From Phycisphaerae bacterium (GTDB taxonomy: Bacteria > Planctomycetota > Phycisphaerae > Sedimentisphaerales > Anaerobacaceae), in contig JADHXR010000071.1 of assembly GCA_016782865.1 (NCBI GenBank), forward strand, positions 1-37,487: a DNA stretch of 37,487 nt, read 5' to 3'. The position numbers were made by a program, and so were the translations under genes. Shown here one piece after another: positions 15,762 to 23,784 of the stretch. The notes beneath the pieces are model-generated. The model did not search any database. It saw only the letters and a program-made list of their open reading frames with translations, and was not told where the DNA came from. Positions within the stretch are counted from its first letter, which is position 1. Each line of letters opens with the position of its first letter.

Positions 15762-15806
15762 ATCCGGCGCCCGCCGAGAACATCAGCGGGCGCCGGATTT
15801 ATTTTT
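15762..15806 (+). terminator. Strong hairpin terminator after purH
   Basis: ATCCGGCGCCCGC (15762-15774) pairs perfectly over 13 bp with GCGGGCGCCGGAT (15786-15798) across an 11-nt loop. It is followed by TTTATTTTT. There is no T tract on the other side, so termination should act on the plus strand, although the hairpin also lies beyond the minus-strand gene ending at 15819. Confidence 0.85.
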
Positions 15807-15818
15807 GTGCGAGGGTGT

Positions 15819-17843
15819 TCACTCTCCCCCGAGCATCGACACCACAGGCGGCCGCAAGTTGGCATAGCGAGTATTCAATTCGTCGACACGTTGGTCTGCG
15901 ATCTCGAACGCTCGTGTTGCCCCGCGTATTCGCGAGACCTGTGGATCAAGCACAGTGGTGGTCATAAGCTGCTGTTCTGTCTGGCCAAGTTGCTCGCTGA
16001 GGACTCGGAGTGCTGCCGTTTTTTCGGCGAACTCAATCGTCTTGTCGGCCAATTCATTGTTATATTTGGCCAGTTGGTCACCGCCGGCTGATTTGCCTAA
16101 CTGTTCGTACCGCTGCGCCAGCTCTATCTTGGCTCTGGTGAGCTTCTCCTTTATGTCCGCCAGTTCATTGCTCCCAAGCGTGCCTGCCTGAAATTGTCTC
16201 TCCATCAAGGCCAGTTGTGAAGCATGCATTTCAACTAAATGCTGCAGTTCCGCCGTAACGGGATCGGTCTCCAGCTTCGCCGCGATCTGTTTTTCTATCG
16301 CGGCGATTTGCCTCTCGATTGCCGATTGTCGTGCCAGCAGGCGGGCGATTTCCATTTCGACGCCTTGTATTTCGCGGAACAAGTTCCGCTTCTCACCCAC
16401 GAGCATCTCTGTGGGAATCTGTGAAGGTGTACTCGCGGGGATATCTGTTGTCATGGATTTTAGGAATTCATGGATCTTTAGGTGGACATCATCGGTCTGG
16501 AGAATGGCCAGCTTATTACCCATATAAACGCCTATGGTGCCCTCCCCGATATCGCTCAGATCGAACCAACTGTCCGGCTCGATGCTCTCCTGTATCGCAT
16601 GAACTAAGCTCCTGGCGTTGCCGGCAGAGTGAACAAGCGCGGGGATTTCGTAAACACGGCTGACCATCTTCTTAGGCAGCGTCTCTTCTGTTGCGATCAC
16701 GATCACCCCTTCATCCACAACGTAGCCGACTTCCGCAAAGTCGCTGGAAACCCCAGCTAGTAAGACCTCCAACGCCCTTTGGAGCTTAATACCCGTCAGT
16801 GGATCCATCATGGACGGGGTAACCGGCTCAAGCTCGGCCATATCGAGCAGATCCTTCCAGTTGGGCTGTATCTGCAACGGCGGATCCACGGAATTCTCCA
16901 ATTCCACTATGACGTCCTCGAAAGTCATTGTTTGCGTCAGGTTCGAGAGATCGATGATTTGTTCCAGTTGCTCATGCACGGCTGCATCAGCCGGATTTAG
17001 TCTGATAGCCGGGGTCACTTTTATTGCCTCAACTCGCTCCATCACCTTTGCAAGTTGTGTCTGGGCGCCGTCCCGCCGATTCTCGGCAAATTGGAGTTGG
17101 CTTTGGAGTTCTTCCATGTGAGCATCATAAGAATCGAGCAGCACATGACGCAAGTTCGCGACGAGAGTATTCATAAACTCTTTGGCCGCCGGCTCGACCT
17201 CCTCAGGCAAGTGAATGTTCAGGCTGAAAAGATACGTTCGCCCATCAGCAGAACTTGCTGATGGCGTCGATGGCGTGCGGCGGGTTGTGGGGACTGTTCT
17301 GAGTGTGCGCGTCGTGCCATAACGCGAACGTGTGCTTGAAGACGGGGATGTGGACCGGGATCTTGAGGATGAAGACCCGGGCCGCGTTGAAGAAGTCCTC
17401 CCTGTCCCCATCTCATCCTCCATCCTCATCTCGTACATGTACTCGTCCATGCCCGATCCTCCAATCTCGGACGGGTCTCTTCGCGAAGGCGTCGGCGGCG
17501 CACCCAGTCCCGAGCCGCTTCGAGACGGCAGTGGAGGTATGTCGCCGTGAGCATCGGAAGTGAGCAACTGAACATACTCGATAGTGAAAAGATCATGGAC
17601 CTCGTCCGTTGAGAACTCGAGAGTTTCACGAGCGGCCTTTCCGCCGACGCCGGAACTGCGCAACAAATAGTCGATTGTCTCCAGATTGAGCGGCAGGATG
17701 GCCGGATCACATGTTATCTTGACCAGGCAGCTTGCAGTGCGCGTGTTGGAGATTCTCCTTGCCGGTTCTTCTGCTGATTGGCTGGGGCCTGCCGCCAGCA
17801 GGCCCAGAATCAGCAGAATGACGATGCGTTTTGTAGTCTCCAT
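15819..17843 (-). CDS. Exported STN-domain / coiled-coil protein of a sigma operon
   Basis: A 674-aa protein, not assigned to a named family. Order: signal peptide (1-24); a small mixed domain (about 35-95); a Ser/Thr/Arg/Pro low-complexity linker (about 103-200); a coiled coil (about 215-275); an STN-like secretin N-terminal domain (about 297-400: TMTFEDVIVELEN, NWKDLL, VGYVVDEGVIVIATEE, SRVYEIPAL); a following alpha/beta unit with IEPDSWFDL and GTIGVYMGNKLAILQT (to about 465); and a long C-terminal coiled coil (about 485-630). There is no secretin barrel, so it is not a pore. Such STN plus coiled-coil proteins accompany ECF sigma operons in Planctomycetota, as I recall. The ATG at 17843 has AAGGAG upstream; an in-frame ATG 18 bp earlier lacks one. 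Start lies 14 bp after the anti-sigma-like gene. Confidence 0.75.
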   Translation of the reverse strand: METTKRIVILLILGLLAAGPSQSAEEPARRISNTRTASCLVKITCDPAILPLNLETIDYLLRSSGVGGKAARETLEFSTDEVHDLFTIEYVQLLTSDAHGDIPPLPSRSGSGLGAPPTPSRRDPSEIGGSGMDEYMYEMRMEDEMGTGRTSSTRPGSSSSRSRSTSPSSSTRSRYGTTRTLRTVPTTRRTPSTPSASSADGRTYLFSLNIHLPEEVEPAAKEFMNTLVANLRHVLLDSYDAHMEELQSQLQFAENRRDGAQTQLAKVMERVEAIKVTPAIRLNPADAAVHEQLEQIIDLSNLTQTMTFEDVIVELENSVDPPLQIQPNWKDLLDMAELEPVTPSMMDPLTGIKLQRALEVLLAGVSSDFAEVGYVVDEGVIVIATEETLPKKMVSRVYEIPALVHSAGNARSLVHAIQESIEPDSWFDLSDIGEGTIGVYMGNKLAILQTDDVHLKIHEFLKSMTTDIPASTPSQIPTEMLVGEKRNLFREIQGVEMEIARLLARQSAIERQIAAIEKQIAAKLETDPVTAELQHLVEMHASQLALMERQFQAGTLGSNELADIKEKLTRAKIELAQRYEQLGKSAGGDQLAKYNNELADKTIEFAEKTAALRVLSEQLGQTEQQLMTTTVLDPQVSRIRGATRAFEIADQRVDELNTRYANLRPPVVSMLGGE

Positions 17844-17857
17844 CTTAAATCTCCTTA

Positions 17858-18418
17858 TCATATTCTTCTGTTTTCAATTTCTGAAAGTCGCTGCCGGGCA
17901 ACCGCAGCCCATTGGTTCCTGGGGAAGAGTCTTATGACCCGGTTGTATGTCTCCACGGCTGATTTGGTTTCGTTCAACTCACGGTACAAACGGTCGGCCT
18001 GGTAGACGAGGATAAAGGCGGTCTTGTCAACTTGCTTGCGGATTTCTTCGAGCGGGTCGGGAATACTTGCAAGCTTGGCTTCGAGTTCATCGAGCTGGCT
18101 CTGTCTGCGCTCGTCTTCGAGCACTTCATGAATCAGCGCCAGGGCAGCATCTGTGCTTGTCCGGAGCTGGTTGACTTGAGCTTCGAGGGTGATGATTCTC
18201 TCCTGTTCGCGTGTCGGCTCGGGCGTCTTTATCGTAAGGCTCCAGATGCCGAGAGCGATCATGAGCACCGCGGCCGCGGCGACTGAGCCGCCCAAACTCA
18301 CTAACCGTCGGCGACCGGCCCGCCGGCGAAGGACGGAAAGATCGACACGAGCTTGCGCGGGCGGCCCGGCCATTCGGTCGGCTTCCTGGAGCAGGTTCTT
18401 TATCTTGTCTTCTGTCAT
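17858..18418 (-). CDS. Anti-sigma-like single-span protein with TPR-like tail
   Basis: A 186-aa protein located 3 bp after an ECF sigma gene. Residues 1-40 are cytoplasmic and basic (DLSVLRRRAGRRR); a membrane helix covers about 42-62; then comes a coiled coil (TREQERIITLEAQVNQLRTSTDAAL and onward, about 69-118). The C-terminal region, about 131-182, resembles a TPR unit (ILVYQADRLYRELNETKSAVETYNRVIRLFP). There is no zinc motif, unlike the anti-sigma protein at 7203. Role inferred from position and topology: it would hold the sigma factor at the membrane and sense the envelope through the periplasmic TPR. It could instead be a structural partner of the next gene. Confidence 0.65.
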   Translation of the reverse strand: MTEDKIKNLLQEADRMAGPPAQARVDLSVLRRRAGRRRLVSLGGSVAAAAVLMIALGIWSLTIKTPEPTREQERIITLEAQVNQLRTSTDAALALIHEVLEDERRQSQLDELEAKLASIPDPLEEIRKQVDKTAFILVYQADRLYRELNETKSAVETYNRVIRLFPRNQWAAVARQRLSEIENRRI

Positions 18419-18421
18419 GAT

Positions 18422-18979
18422 CTATCGCTCGATTTGTTGATTCAGGTTCCCTTTCAGATGCTTTCTGGCCCGGCTCAGCCGAACGTGTAGAGCGTTCTGC
18501 GATATGCCGAGGATCTGTCCGATCTCGTCGGTCGGCAGCTCCTGGAGATACCTCAGCACAACCGGCTCGCGATACTTGGCCGGTAGCGCAGCTACGGCGC
18601 TGCGGATACGATTGAAAGTCTCCACATCCACAGGATTCTCATGTGCCGTCTGTGCCGGAGGCGAAGGAGCCTTGTCTGCTGCCCGTGAGAATGTTCGCAG
18701 ACGCAGCAATTGCTTACGCCGGTGGCTGCGGCACTTGTTTATTGTTATGGTAAAGAGCCAACTCTTGAGACTGCACTTGCAACGGAACCTCTTGAGACCG
18801 AGATAGGCTGCGAGGAAAACCTCCTGGCTTACATCCTCGACTTCCCCGGGCCAGCCGAGCAGGCGATTGGCCAACGCCCCAACGTCAGCCGAGTATCGCT
18901 CGACAATTCTGTCGAAGACAGATTCGTCGCCTCGACTGAATTGTTCGACCAGAAGTTCGTCATCAATCATCTCGGCCAT
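18422..18979 (-). CDS. ECF-type RNA polymerase sigma factor
   Basis: A 185-aa protein. Region 2 lies at about 5-85 (LLVEQFSRGDESVFDRIVERYSADVGALANRLLGWPGEVEDVSQEVFLAAYLGLKRF, then LKSWLFTITINKCRSH). Region 4 lies at about 120-178 (ALPAKYREPVVLRYLQELPTDEIGQILGISQNALHVRLSRARKHL). The ATG at 18979 gives a family-length protein; a TTG at 19021 is in frame but adds a poorly structured N-terminus. No strong ribosome site is seen before either. First gene of a three-gene minus-strand operon with 3-bp and 14-bp gaps to the membrane protein and the STN protein. Confidence 0.92.
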   Translation of the reverse strand: MAEMIDDELLVEQFSRGDESVFDRIVERYSADVGALANRLLGWPGEVEDVSQEVFLAAYLGLKRFRCKCSLKSWLFTITINKCRSHRRKQLLRLRTFSRAADKAPSPPAQTAHENPVDVETFNRIRSAVAALPAKYREPVVLRYLQELPTDEIGQILGISQNALHVRLSRARKHLKGNLNQQIER

Positions 18980-19068
18980 GGCTACAATATTAGACCGGTG
19001 CCGCGGCGAAGACTTACACAAAAATCACAGGAAACTGAAAAAATAGAAAGAATAGCCCCGGGGACAAT

Positions 19069-19200
19069 GAAAATGCAGAGGTCAAAAATCAATCCCGGCG
19101 CGCCGGGAGCGGAGCCGCTCCGCGGACTGTTTTAGACAGCACCCCGGCTTGCCGGGATGCCGAATTTTTGATATTTCCATTTTGCTTTTTGATGTTTCCA
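19069..19200. repeat. Dispersed hairpin element, copy B
   Basis: Same architecture as 7969-8093: AT-rich ends (AGGTCAAAAATCAAT on the left; ATTTTTGATATTTCCATTTTG on the right as two overlapping parts) around a GC core. Core hairpins: CCCGGCG-CGCCGGG (19094-19107), GAGCGG-AG-CCGCTC, and CCCGGC-TT-GCCGGG (19143-19156). Read on the minus strand, the first hairpin is followed by ATTGATTTTTG, so it may terminate lpd transcription. Confidence 0.75.
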
Positions 19201-19206
19201 GAGGTT

Positions 19207-20589
19207 TTATCGCGGTGGATTGTGCAGACTCAGGCCAAAGGCGTCCTCGACGGCTTCCTTGAGCACCTCCGATACCGTCGGGTGCGGGAAGCTCACCTCG
19301 GTAATCTTCTCCGTGCTTCCTATCAGCGTCCTGGCGGCGCCTATCAACTCGGTTACGGTCGCGCCGACCATTGTCACGCCGACTATTTTGTCGGCCGAAT
19401 TGTCCCTAACAACCCTTATTTCGCCGAGGGTTTCATTATGCGCGACGCTTCGACCGTTAGCCTTGAAGAAAGACCTGCCGACAGAAACGTCAAGCCCTTC
19501 GGAGTCGCACTTCTCTTCGCCTTTGCCGACGGATGCGATCTCGGGAAATGTATAGACGGCTCGCGGCACGAGCGAGTAGTCGGCTATTTTTTCATCGCCG
19601 CCGGTGGCGTTGACCGCAGCCACCTCAGCCTCAGCGAACGCGCCGTGGGCCAGGTACGTTGTTCCCACGGCATCGCCGATGGCGTATACGCCGCCGACAT
19701 TGGTTTGAAGCTTGTCATTTACCGCAACGGCAGAGCCGTTCAGCTCCAGGTCCAGAGCTTCGACGGTTTCCTTATCGACAACGGGTCTTCGCCCCACCGA
19801 AACGAGCACCTTTTCCGCGTCGATTGTCTGGCCGTCTTCGAGGGACACTTTTGCCGGCCCGCCTGCCTTTTCGACGGAAGTAACTTTCTGATTTGTCAGA
19901 GAGGTGATGCCGAGCTTCTTGAATTCGCGTTCGATCAGTCGCCCGACCCACTGGTCCTCCATCGGGATCAATCGCGACAGCGCCTCGACAATTGTCACCT
20001 TAGTCCCCATCGCGGCGTAGACGCAGGCCATTTCGGAGCCGATCACTCCACCGCCGACAATTACCATGGACTGAGGTATCTGTTCGAGGCCCAGGGCTTC
20101 TTCGCTGCTGATAACGGTCTGGCCGTCGAACGGGATCGATGGAATCTCGATCGGCAGCGATCCGGTCGCCAGGATGATCTTGCCGGCCTGGATTTCGCTC
20201 GGACCGGCGTCCGACTCAACGGTGATCTTTCCCGGCGCGGTGACGATAGCGCGCCCGGGCACGATCTTGACCTTGTGGCTTCCGATCAATCCCGTCAGCC
20301 CTTTGCGAAAGCCCGCCACCACGGCGTCTTTTCTGGCCTGTATCTTTGGCCAGTTGGCGGTTGCTGACGGGATGTCTATCCCCATCATAGCCGCGTGCTT
20401 TATAAGCAGCAGCGTGTGCGCCGAGGCCAGCAGCGTCTTCGACGGGATGCATCCACAGTTGAGGCAGGTCCCACCGACAAAACTCTTTTCGATAACCGCA
20501 ACCGATGCGCCTCTCTGTGCACATCTAATAGCGACAGCGTAGCCGCCCGGGCCGCTGCCGATTACCACAACATCAAAACTTTCTGCCAT
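19207..20589 (-). CDS. lpdA: Dihydrolipoyl dehydrogenase (E3)
   Basis: A 460-aa FAD flavoprotein. The N-terminal GSGPGGYAVAIRCAQRG binds FAD; the redox disulfide lies in GGTCLNCGCIPSKTLL (family pattern CLNxGC, here with an extra Cys between the pair); VGGGVIGSEMACVYAAMGTKVT binds NAD; VYAIGDAVG is the second FAD motif; and HPTVSE near the C-terminus holds the His-Glu catalytic dyad. It reoxidises dihydrolipoamide of 2-oxoacid dehydrogenase or glycine cleavage complexes. No complex genes are adjacent. The ATG at 20589 has AGGGAG upstream; the longer reading frame to 20730 runs into repeat DNA. The extra Cys is seen in the sequence; whether it matters is unknown. Confidence 0.95.
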   Translation of the reverse strand: MAESFDVVVIGSGPGGYAVAIRCAQRGASVAVIEKSFVGGTCLNCGCIPSKTLLASAHTLLLIKHAAMMGIDIPSATANWPKIQARKDAVVAGFRKGLTGLIGSHKVKIVPGRAIVTAPGKITVESDAGPSEIQAGKIILATGSLPIEIPSIPFDGQTVISSEEALGLEQIPQSMVIVGGGVIGSEMACVYAAMGTKVTIVEALSRLIPMEDQWVGRLIEREFKKLGITSLTNQKVTSVEKAGGPAKVSLEDGQTIDAEKVLVSVGRRPVVDKETVEALDLELNGSAVAVNDKLQTNVGGVYAIGDAVGTTYLAHGAFAEAEVAAVNATGGDEKIADYSLVPRAVYTFPEIASVGKGEEKCDSEGLDVSVGRSFFKANGRSVAHNETLGEIRVVRDNSADKIVGVTMVGATVTELIGAARTLIGSTEKITEVSFPHPTVSEVLKEAVEDAFGLSLHNPPR

Positions 20590-20654
20590 GATTCTGACTC
20601 CCTGCAAAAGAAATTGAAATGCAAAATGTAAAATGTAAAAAAACCTACGAATTA

Positions 20655-20740
20655 ACCGCCGAGATCGCGGAGAACGCAGAGAAGGGACCGAAGTAAGACC
20701 TCTCTCCGGTCTCTGCGTGCTCTGCGGCAAAACGCAACTG
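20655..20740. repeat. GCAGAGA-type inverted repeat between sulfatase and lpd
   Basis: GCGGAGAACGCAGAGA (20667-20682) pairs 14 of 16 with TCTCTGCGTGCTCTGC (20710-20725), forming a hairpin. From memory, this resembles the CGCAGAGAACGCAGAG intergenic repeats of many environmental genomes. It fills most of the 162-bp gap. Confidence 0.6.
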
Positions 20741-20751
20741 ACACTTGATCC

Positions 20752-22320
20752 TTACATATTCTTTGGTCGATACGGATTCTCCTCGGGATTGTACCACGCG
20801 AAGAGCCTGTCGTGCAGCCGGTTTCGGATTTTCCGCAGCGCCGGGTCGTTGATACGGTTTAGAAATTCTCCCGGATCGGCTTCGTGGTCGTACAATTCAT
20901 GTGTCGCGCCGTGATTGTATATGTACTTGTAGCGCCGTGTGCGGATCATGTACTCAGGTATCGCCGATCTCAGATTATACTCGCTGAACGCTGCCGATGG
21001 CCCTTTCAGATCGGGGTTGCGCACCACATCGGCGAAACTCGTTGCGTCCAGTCGATCCGGAGCGCCCGGTATATCATGCAGCGTTGTCTTGCGGGGCGCC
21101 TCGATCCCAGCCAGATCGCTCAGCGTCGGGTACAGACCGATGTACTCGGTCAACGCATCTGTCACCTTGTTCTCGCCAAGATGCTTCGGATAGCTCACGA
21201 TCAAAGGCACACGCACGGACGGCTCGAACAGGCAGAACTTCTGGAAAAGCCCGTGGTCACCGTCCATCTCTCCGTGGTCGGCGGTATACACAACGATCGT
21301 GTTGTCCAGCAATCCGGCTTTCTCAAGTGCGTCGCAGACGTATCCGACGCACGTGTCTACGAAGGCGAGATTGCCCAGATAGCCGGCACGATGGGCTCGC
21401 TGGCGTTTGGCCCCCATTGATGCTCTGTTTCGAATCCGCCGCTGGATATGCTCTGGATATGTGGAGATGTTACCGACTTGGGGCAGCTTCATCTTATCGA
21501 CGGGATATTTCTGAGCCCACTCCCTGGGTGGGTAGAAAGGCGAATGTGGTTTCATGAAACTCGTGACCAGAAAGAACGGCTGTTTGCGGTATCTGGTTAT
21601 GAACTTGCCCGACTCGCGGGCAATAAACGAATCCAGATGATCTTCTGCTGCGAGGGCCGACGCCATGTTGTCGAAGTTCCATTTTTCGACGTTGCCCACC
21701 CACGGGCTGCCTCTTAGCCACAACCCGTCGATGTCGGGCAAACCCGCGCCGCTGTCATCGACTGTCTTGAAGAAGTTCGGCCCCAGCGGGTGGTTTGCAA
21801 TCTCATTGGCGTAGTGCTGCACCTTCGGCCCCAGGTACATCAGCCAGTCATTGATTGACATGTAATACTCGAAGCCGTGATTGTGCGCATCGACAAAGTG
21901 CATCTTGCCTATCAGGCCGGTCAGATAGCCGTTCTCGGCGAAGTGATTTGCCATCGTCCGGTAGCGCCAATCGAGGTTGTCTCTGTTGGTGATCGCGCCG
22001 GTGCTGTGCGAGTAAAGTCCGGTCAGCAGGGCCATCCGTGACGCGACGCAGACGGGGTAGGGACAATATGCATTGTTGAACCGGATGCCGCGCGAGGCTA
22101 TACGGTCGATGTTAGGCGTGGGAACCAGGTCCCTACCCGCACAAGTCATCAGGTCGGCCCGGTGTTGATCGGTCATAATCAAAAGTACGTTGGGTTTGTT
22201 ACGATTTGGTCCCCGGGGTGAAGAGTCTGCCCGGGCCCAATTGCGGCTCAGTAAGGCCGAAGCTGCGCCGACTCCTGCTGTTTGCAGGAATTGTCTTCTC
22301 TTGATGCGGTGATCAATCAT
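20752..22320 (-). CDS. Exported sulfatase (type I, FGly), CVASR motif
   Basis: A 522-aa sulfatase with a twin-arginine-like signal (RIKRRQFLQTAG then an Ala-rich stretch). Active site: KPNVLLIMTDQHRADLM provides metal-binding Asp51; CVASR (91-95) carries the Cys converted to formylglycine, followed by MALLTG; GKMHFVD provides a Lys/His pair; YTADHGEMDGDHG is the second metal site. The CxAxR form is accepted by maturing enzymes, though CxPSR is commoner. It hydrolyses a sulfate ester, probably on a sulfated glycan given the adjacent sulfatase and fucosidase. The start at 22320 gives the Tat signal at the N-terminus; an upstream ATG at 22389 would overlap the preceding gene by 47 bp. No maturase gene is in view. 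Confidence 0.9.
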   Translation of the reverse strand: MIDHRIKRRQFLQTAGVGAASALLSRNWARADSSPRGPNRNKPNVLLIMTDQHRADLMTCAGRDLVPTPNIDRIASRGIRFNNAYCPYPVCVASRMALLTGLYSHSTGAITNRDNLDWRYRTMANHFAENGYLTGLIGKMHFVDAHNHGFEYYMSINDWLMYLGPKVQHYANEIANHPLGPNFFKTVDDSGAGLPDIDGLWLRGSPWVGNVEKWNFDNMASALAAEDHLDSFIARESGKFITRYRKQPFFLVTSFMKPHSPFYPPREWAQKYPVDKMKLPQVGNISTYPEHIQRRIRNRASMGAKRQRAHRAGYLGNLAFVDTCVGYVCDALEKAGLLDNTIVVYTADHGEMDGDHGLFQKFCLFEPSVRVPLIVSYPKHLGENKVTDALTEYIGLYPTLSDLAGIEAPRKTTLHDIPGAPDRLDATSFADVVRNPDLKGPSAAFSEYNLRSAIPEYMIRTRRYKYIYNHGATHELYDHEADPGEFLNRINDPALRKIRNRLHDRLFAWYNPEENPYRPKNM

Positions 22321-22342
22321 TTCTTGAATCTCAATTTGGATG

Positions 22343-23746
22343 CTATCTTCGTGGCCGAGGCTTCCACTCGTCGGCTCTGGCCGGGTCATAGTCCGGATTC
22401 ACAGTGGGCATCTTGGCCTTAACCGACCTGCGCCACCTGGCCAATTTCTGCTGCAATTGGGCGGCTTTCTGCGGCATCTCGGTTGCGAAGTTCTTCTCTT
22501 CGCCGATGTCGTTGGCAAGGTCGTAAAGCTCCAGCCTGCCGTCCTCATAGAATTCGATCAGCTTGTAGTCTCCTTCTCGTATGGCCCCGGCGGGTCTGGA
22601 ATGGTGATAATGCGGGTAATGCCAGTATATCGCGTCACGGTCGAGTGTGCCTGTTTGCCTTAGCAGGGGCAGGATACTCTCGCCGTCGAGCGGCTGGTTC
22701 GGACTGCCTTTGGCGCCGACGATTTCCAGGAACGTGGGGTAAAAATCAACGCTGGTCACGGGTATGTTGCATTCAGTCCCGGACTTGACCACGCCGGGCC
22801 AGCGAACGATCAACGGTTCGCGGATTCCGCCTTCGTACAGGGTGCCTTTTTCATCGCGCAGCGGGGCGTTGGTTGAGACTATTTGTCTCGGGCCGCCGTA
22901 GCCGCCGTAGGCTTCGCGCAGTCCCCCGTTATCCGAGAAGAAGATCACGATAGTCCGCTCGGCAAGATCCAGATCGTCGAGCTTTTTCAGGATGCGGCCG
23001 GTATGAGTGTCCAGGTGCTCGACCATGGCGGCATAGACAGGATTGTTCACGCCGGCAGGGGGCTTCGGCTTTTTCTTGTACTTGTTGACAAGCTCTTCGG
23101 GTGCTTCTAGCTTGATATGCACCGAGTGATGGGATAGGTAGAGGAAGAACGGTTCCTGCTTTTTCTCTTCGATGAACTTGATGGCTTCGTCTGTAAAGCC
23201 GGACACTTGTTTGTCGTTTTGATTCTTGACGCCGAGTACGAATTTGTCGAAGCCCTGTTTGTCCGGGGAATAGCCTTTGTCGCCAAGGTGCCACTTGCCG
23301 ATGTAGCAGGTCGCATAGCCCTGTTCCTTGAGCGCTTCGCCGATAGTGACGGATTCGAGGGGCAATTCCAGACGGTTCTCCGGTACGATCAGTTTTTCGT
23401 AGGGACGCCAGTGTCCCGGAATGAAGTCGGTGATTCCGATTCGAGCGGGGTACTGACCCGCCATGATGCTGGCGCGGGTCGGCGAGCAGACGGGGCAGGC
23501 CGCGTAGGCGTCACTGAACTTCATCCCCTGGCTCGCCAATCGGTCGACGTTGGGCGTTTCATGGAACTTGCTGCCGTAGCAGGCCACGTCGGGCCAGCCC
23601 ATGTCGTCGATGAGAATGAAGACGATATTCGGTTTCTGGTGTGTTCGACTCGTTGCGGATCGCCGCCTAGGCGCTGCTGTGCAGTTCGGCACCACCAACG
23701 ATGCGGCTCCCAGTCCGGCAGCCTTCAAAAAACCACGTCGATTCAT
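22343..23746 (-). CDS. Exported sulfatase (type I, FGly), CSPTR motif
   Basis: A 467-aa sulfatase. The N-terminal NRRGFLKAAGLGAASLVV is a Tat-like signal; Cys22 directly after VVPN could also suggest a lipoprotein, but this is weak. Active site: NIVFILIDDMGWPD with metal Asp47/48; CSPTR (87-91) followed by ASIMAGQYPAR; GKWHLG; FFSDNGG. This resembles the N-acetylgalactosamine-6-sulfatase/arylsulfatase A branch. AAAGGA lies 7 nt before the ATG. It lies between the GH29 gene (38-bp gap) and the second sulfatase (22-bp gap), so the three are one transcription unit. Substrate not predictable from sequence beyond a sulfated sugar. Confidence 0.92.
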   Translation of the reverse strand: MNRRGFLKAAGLGAASLVVPNCTAAPRRRSATSRTHQKPNIVFILIDDMGWPDVACYGSKFHETPNVDRLASQGMKFSDAYAACPVCSPTRASIMAGQYPARIGITDFIPGHWRPYEKLIVPENRLELPLESVTIGEALKEQGYATCYIGKWHLGDKGYSPDKQGFDKFVLGVKNQNDKQVSGFTDEAIKFIEEKKQEPFFLYLSHHSVHIKLEAPEELVNKYKKKPKPPAGVNNPVYAAMVEHLDTHTGRILKKLDDLDLAERTIVIFFSDNGGLREAYGGYGGPRQIVSTNAPLRDEKGTLYEGGIREPLIVRWPGVVKSGTECNIPVTSVDFYPTFLEIVGAKGSPNQPLDGESILPLLRQTGTLDRDAIYWHYPHYHHSRPAGAIREGDYKLIEFYEDGRLELYDLANDIGEEKNFATEMPQKAAQLQQKLARWRRSVKAKMPTVNPDYDPARADEWKPRPRR

Positions 23747-23784
23747 AAGGTTGTCCTTTCAAAACATTGGATGCGGTCGTTTGG

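Noticed and set aside
15819-17843. Type II/III secretin
   Set aside because: It has an STN-like domain but lacks the C-terminal secretin barrel; the C-terminus is a coiled coil instead.
19168-20367. 399-aa open frame opposite lpdA
   Set aside because: Shadow of the dihydrolipoyl dehydrogenase gene; no signal, family motif or ribosome site.
22343-22389. Upstream ATG at 22389 as sulfatase start
   Set aside because: It would overlap the preceding sulfatase by 47 bp and bury the twin-arginine signal 25 residues inside; ATG 22320 puts the signal at the N-terminus.
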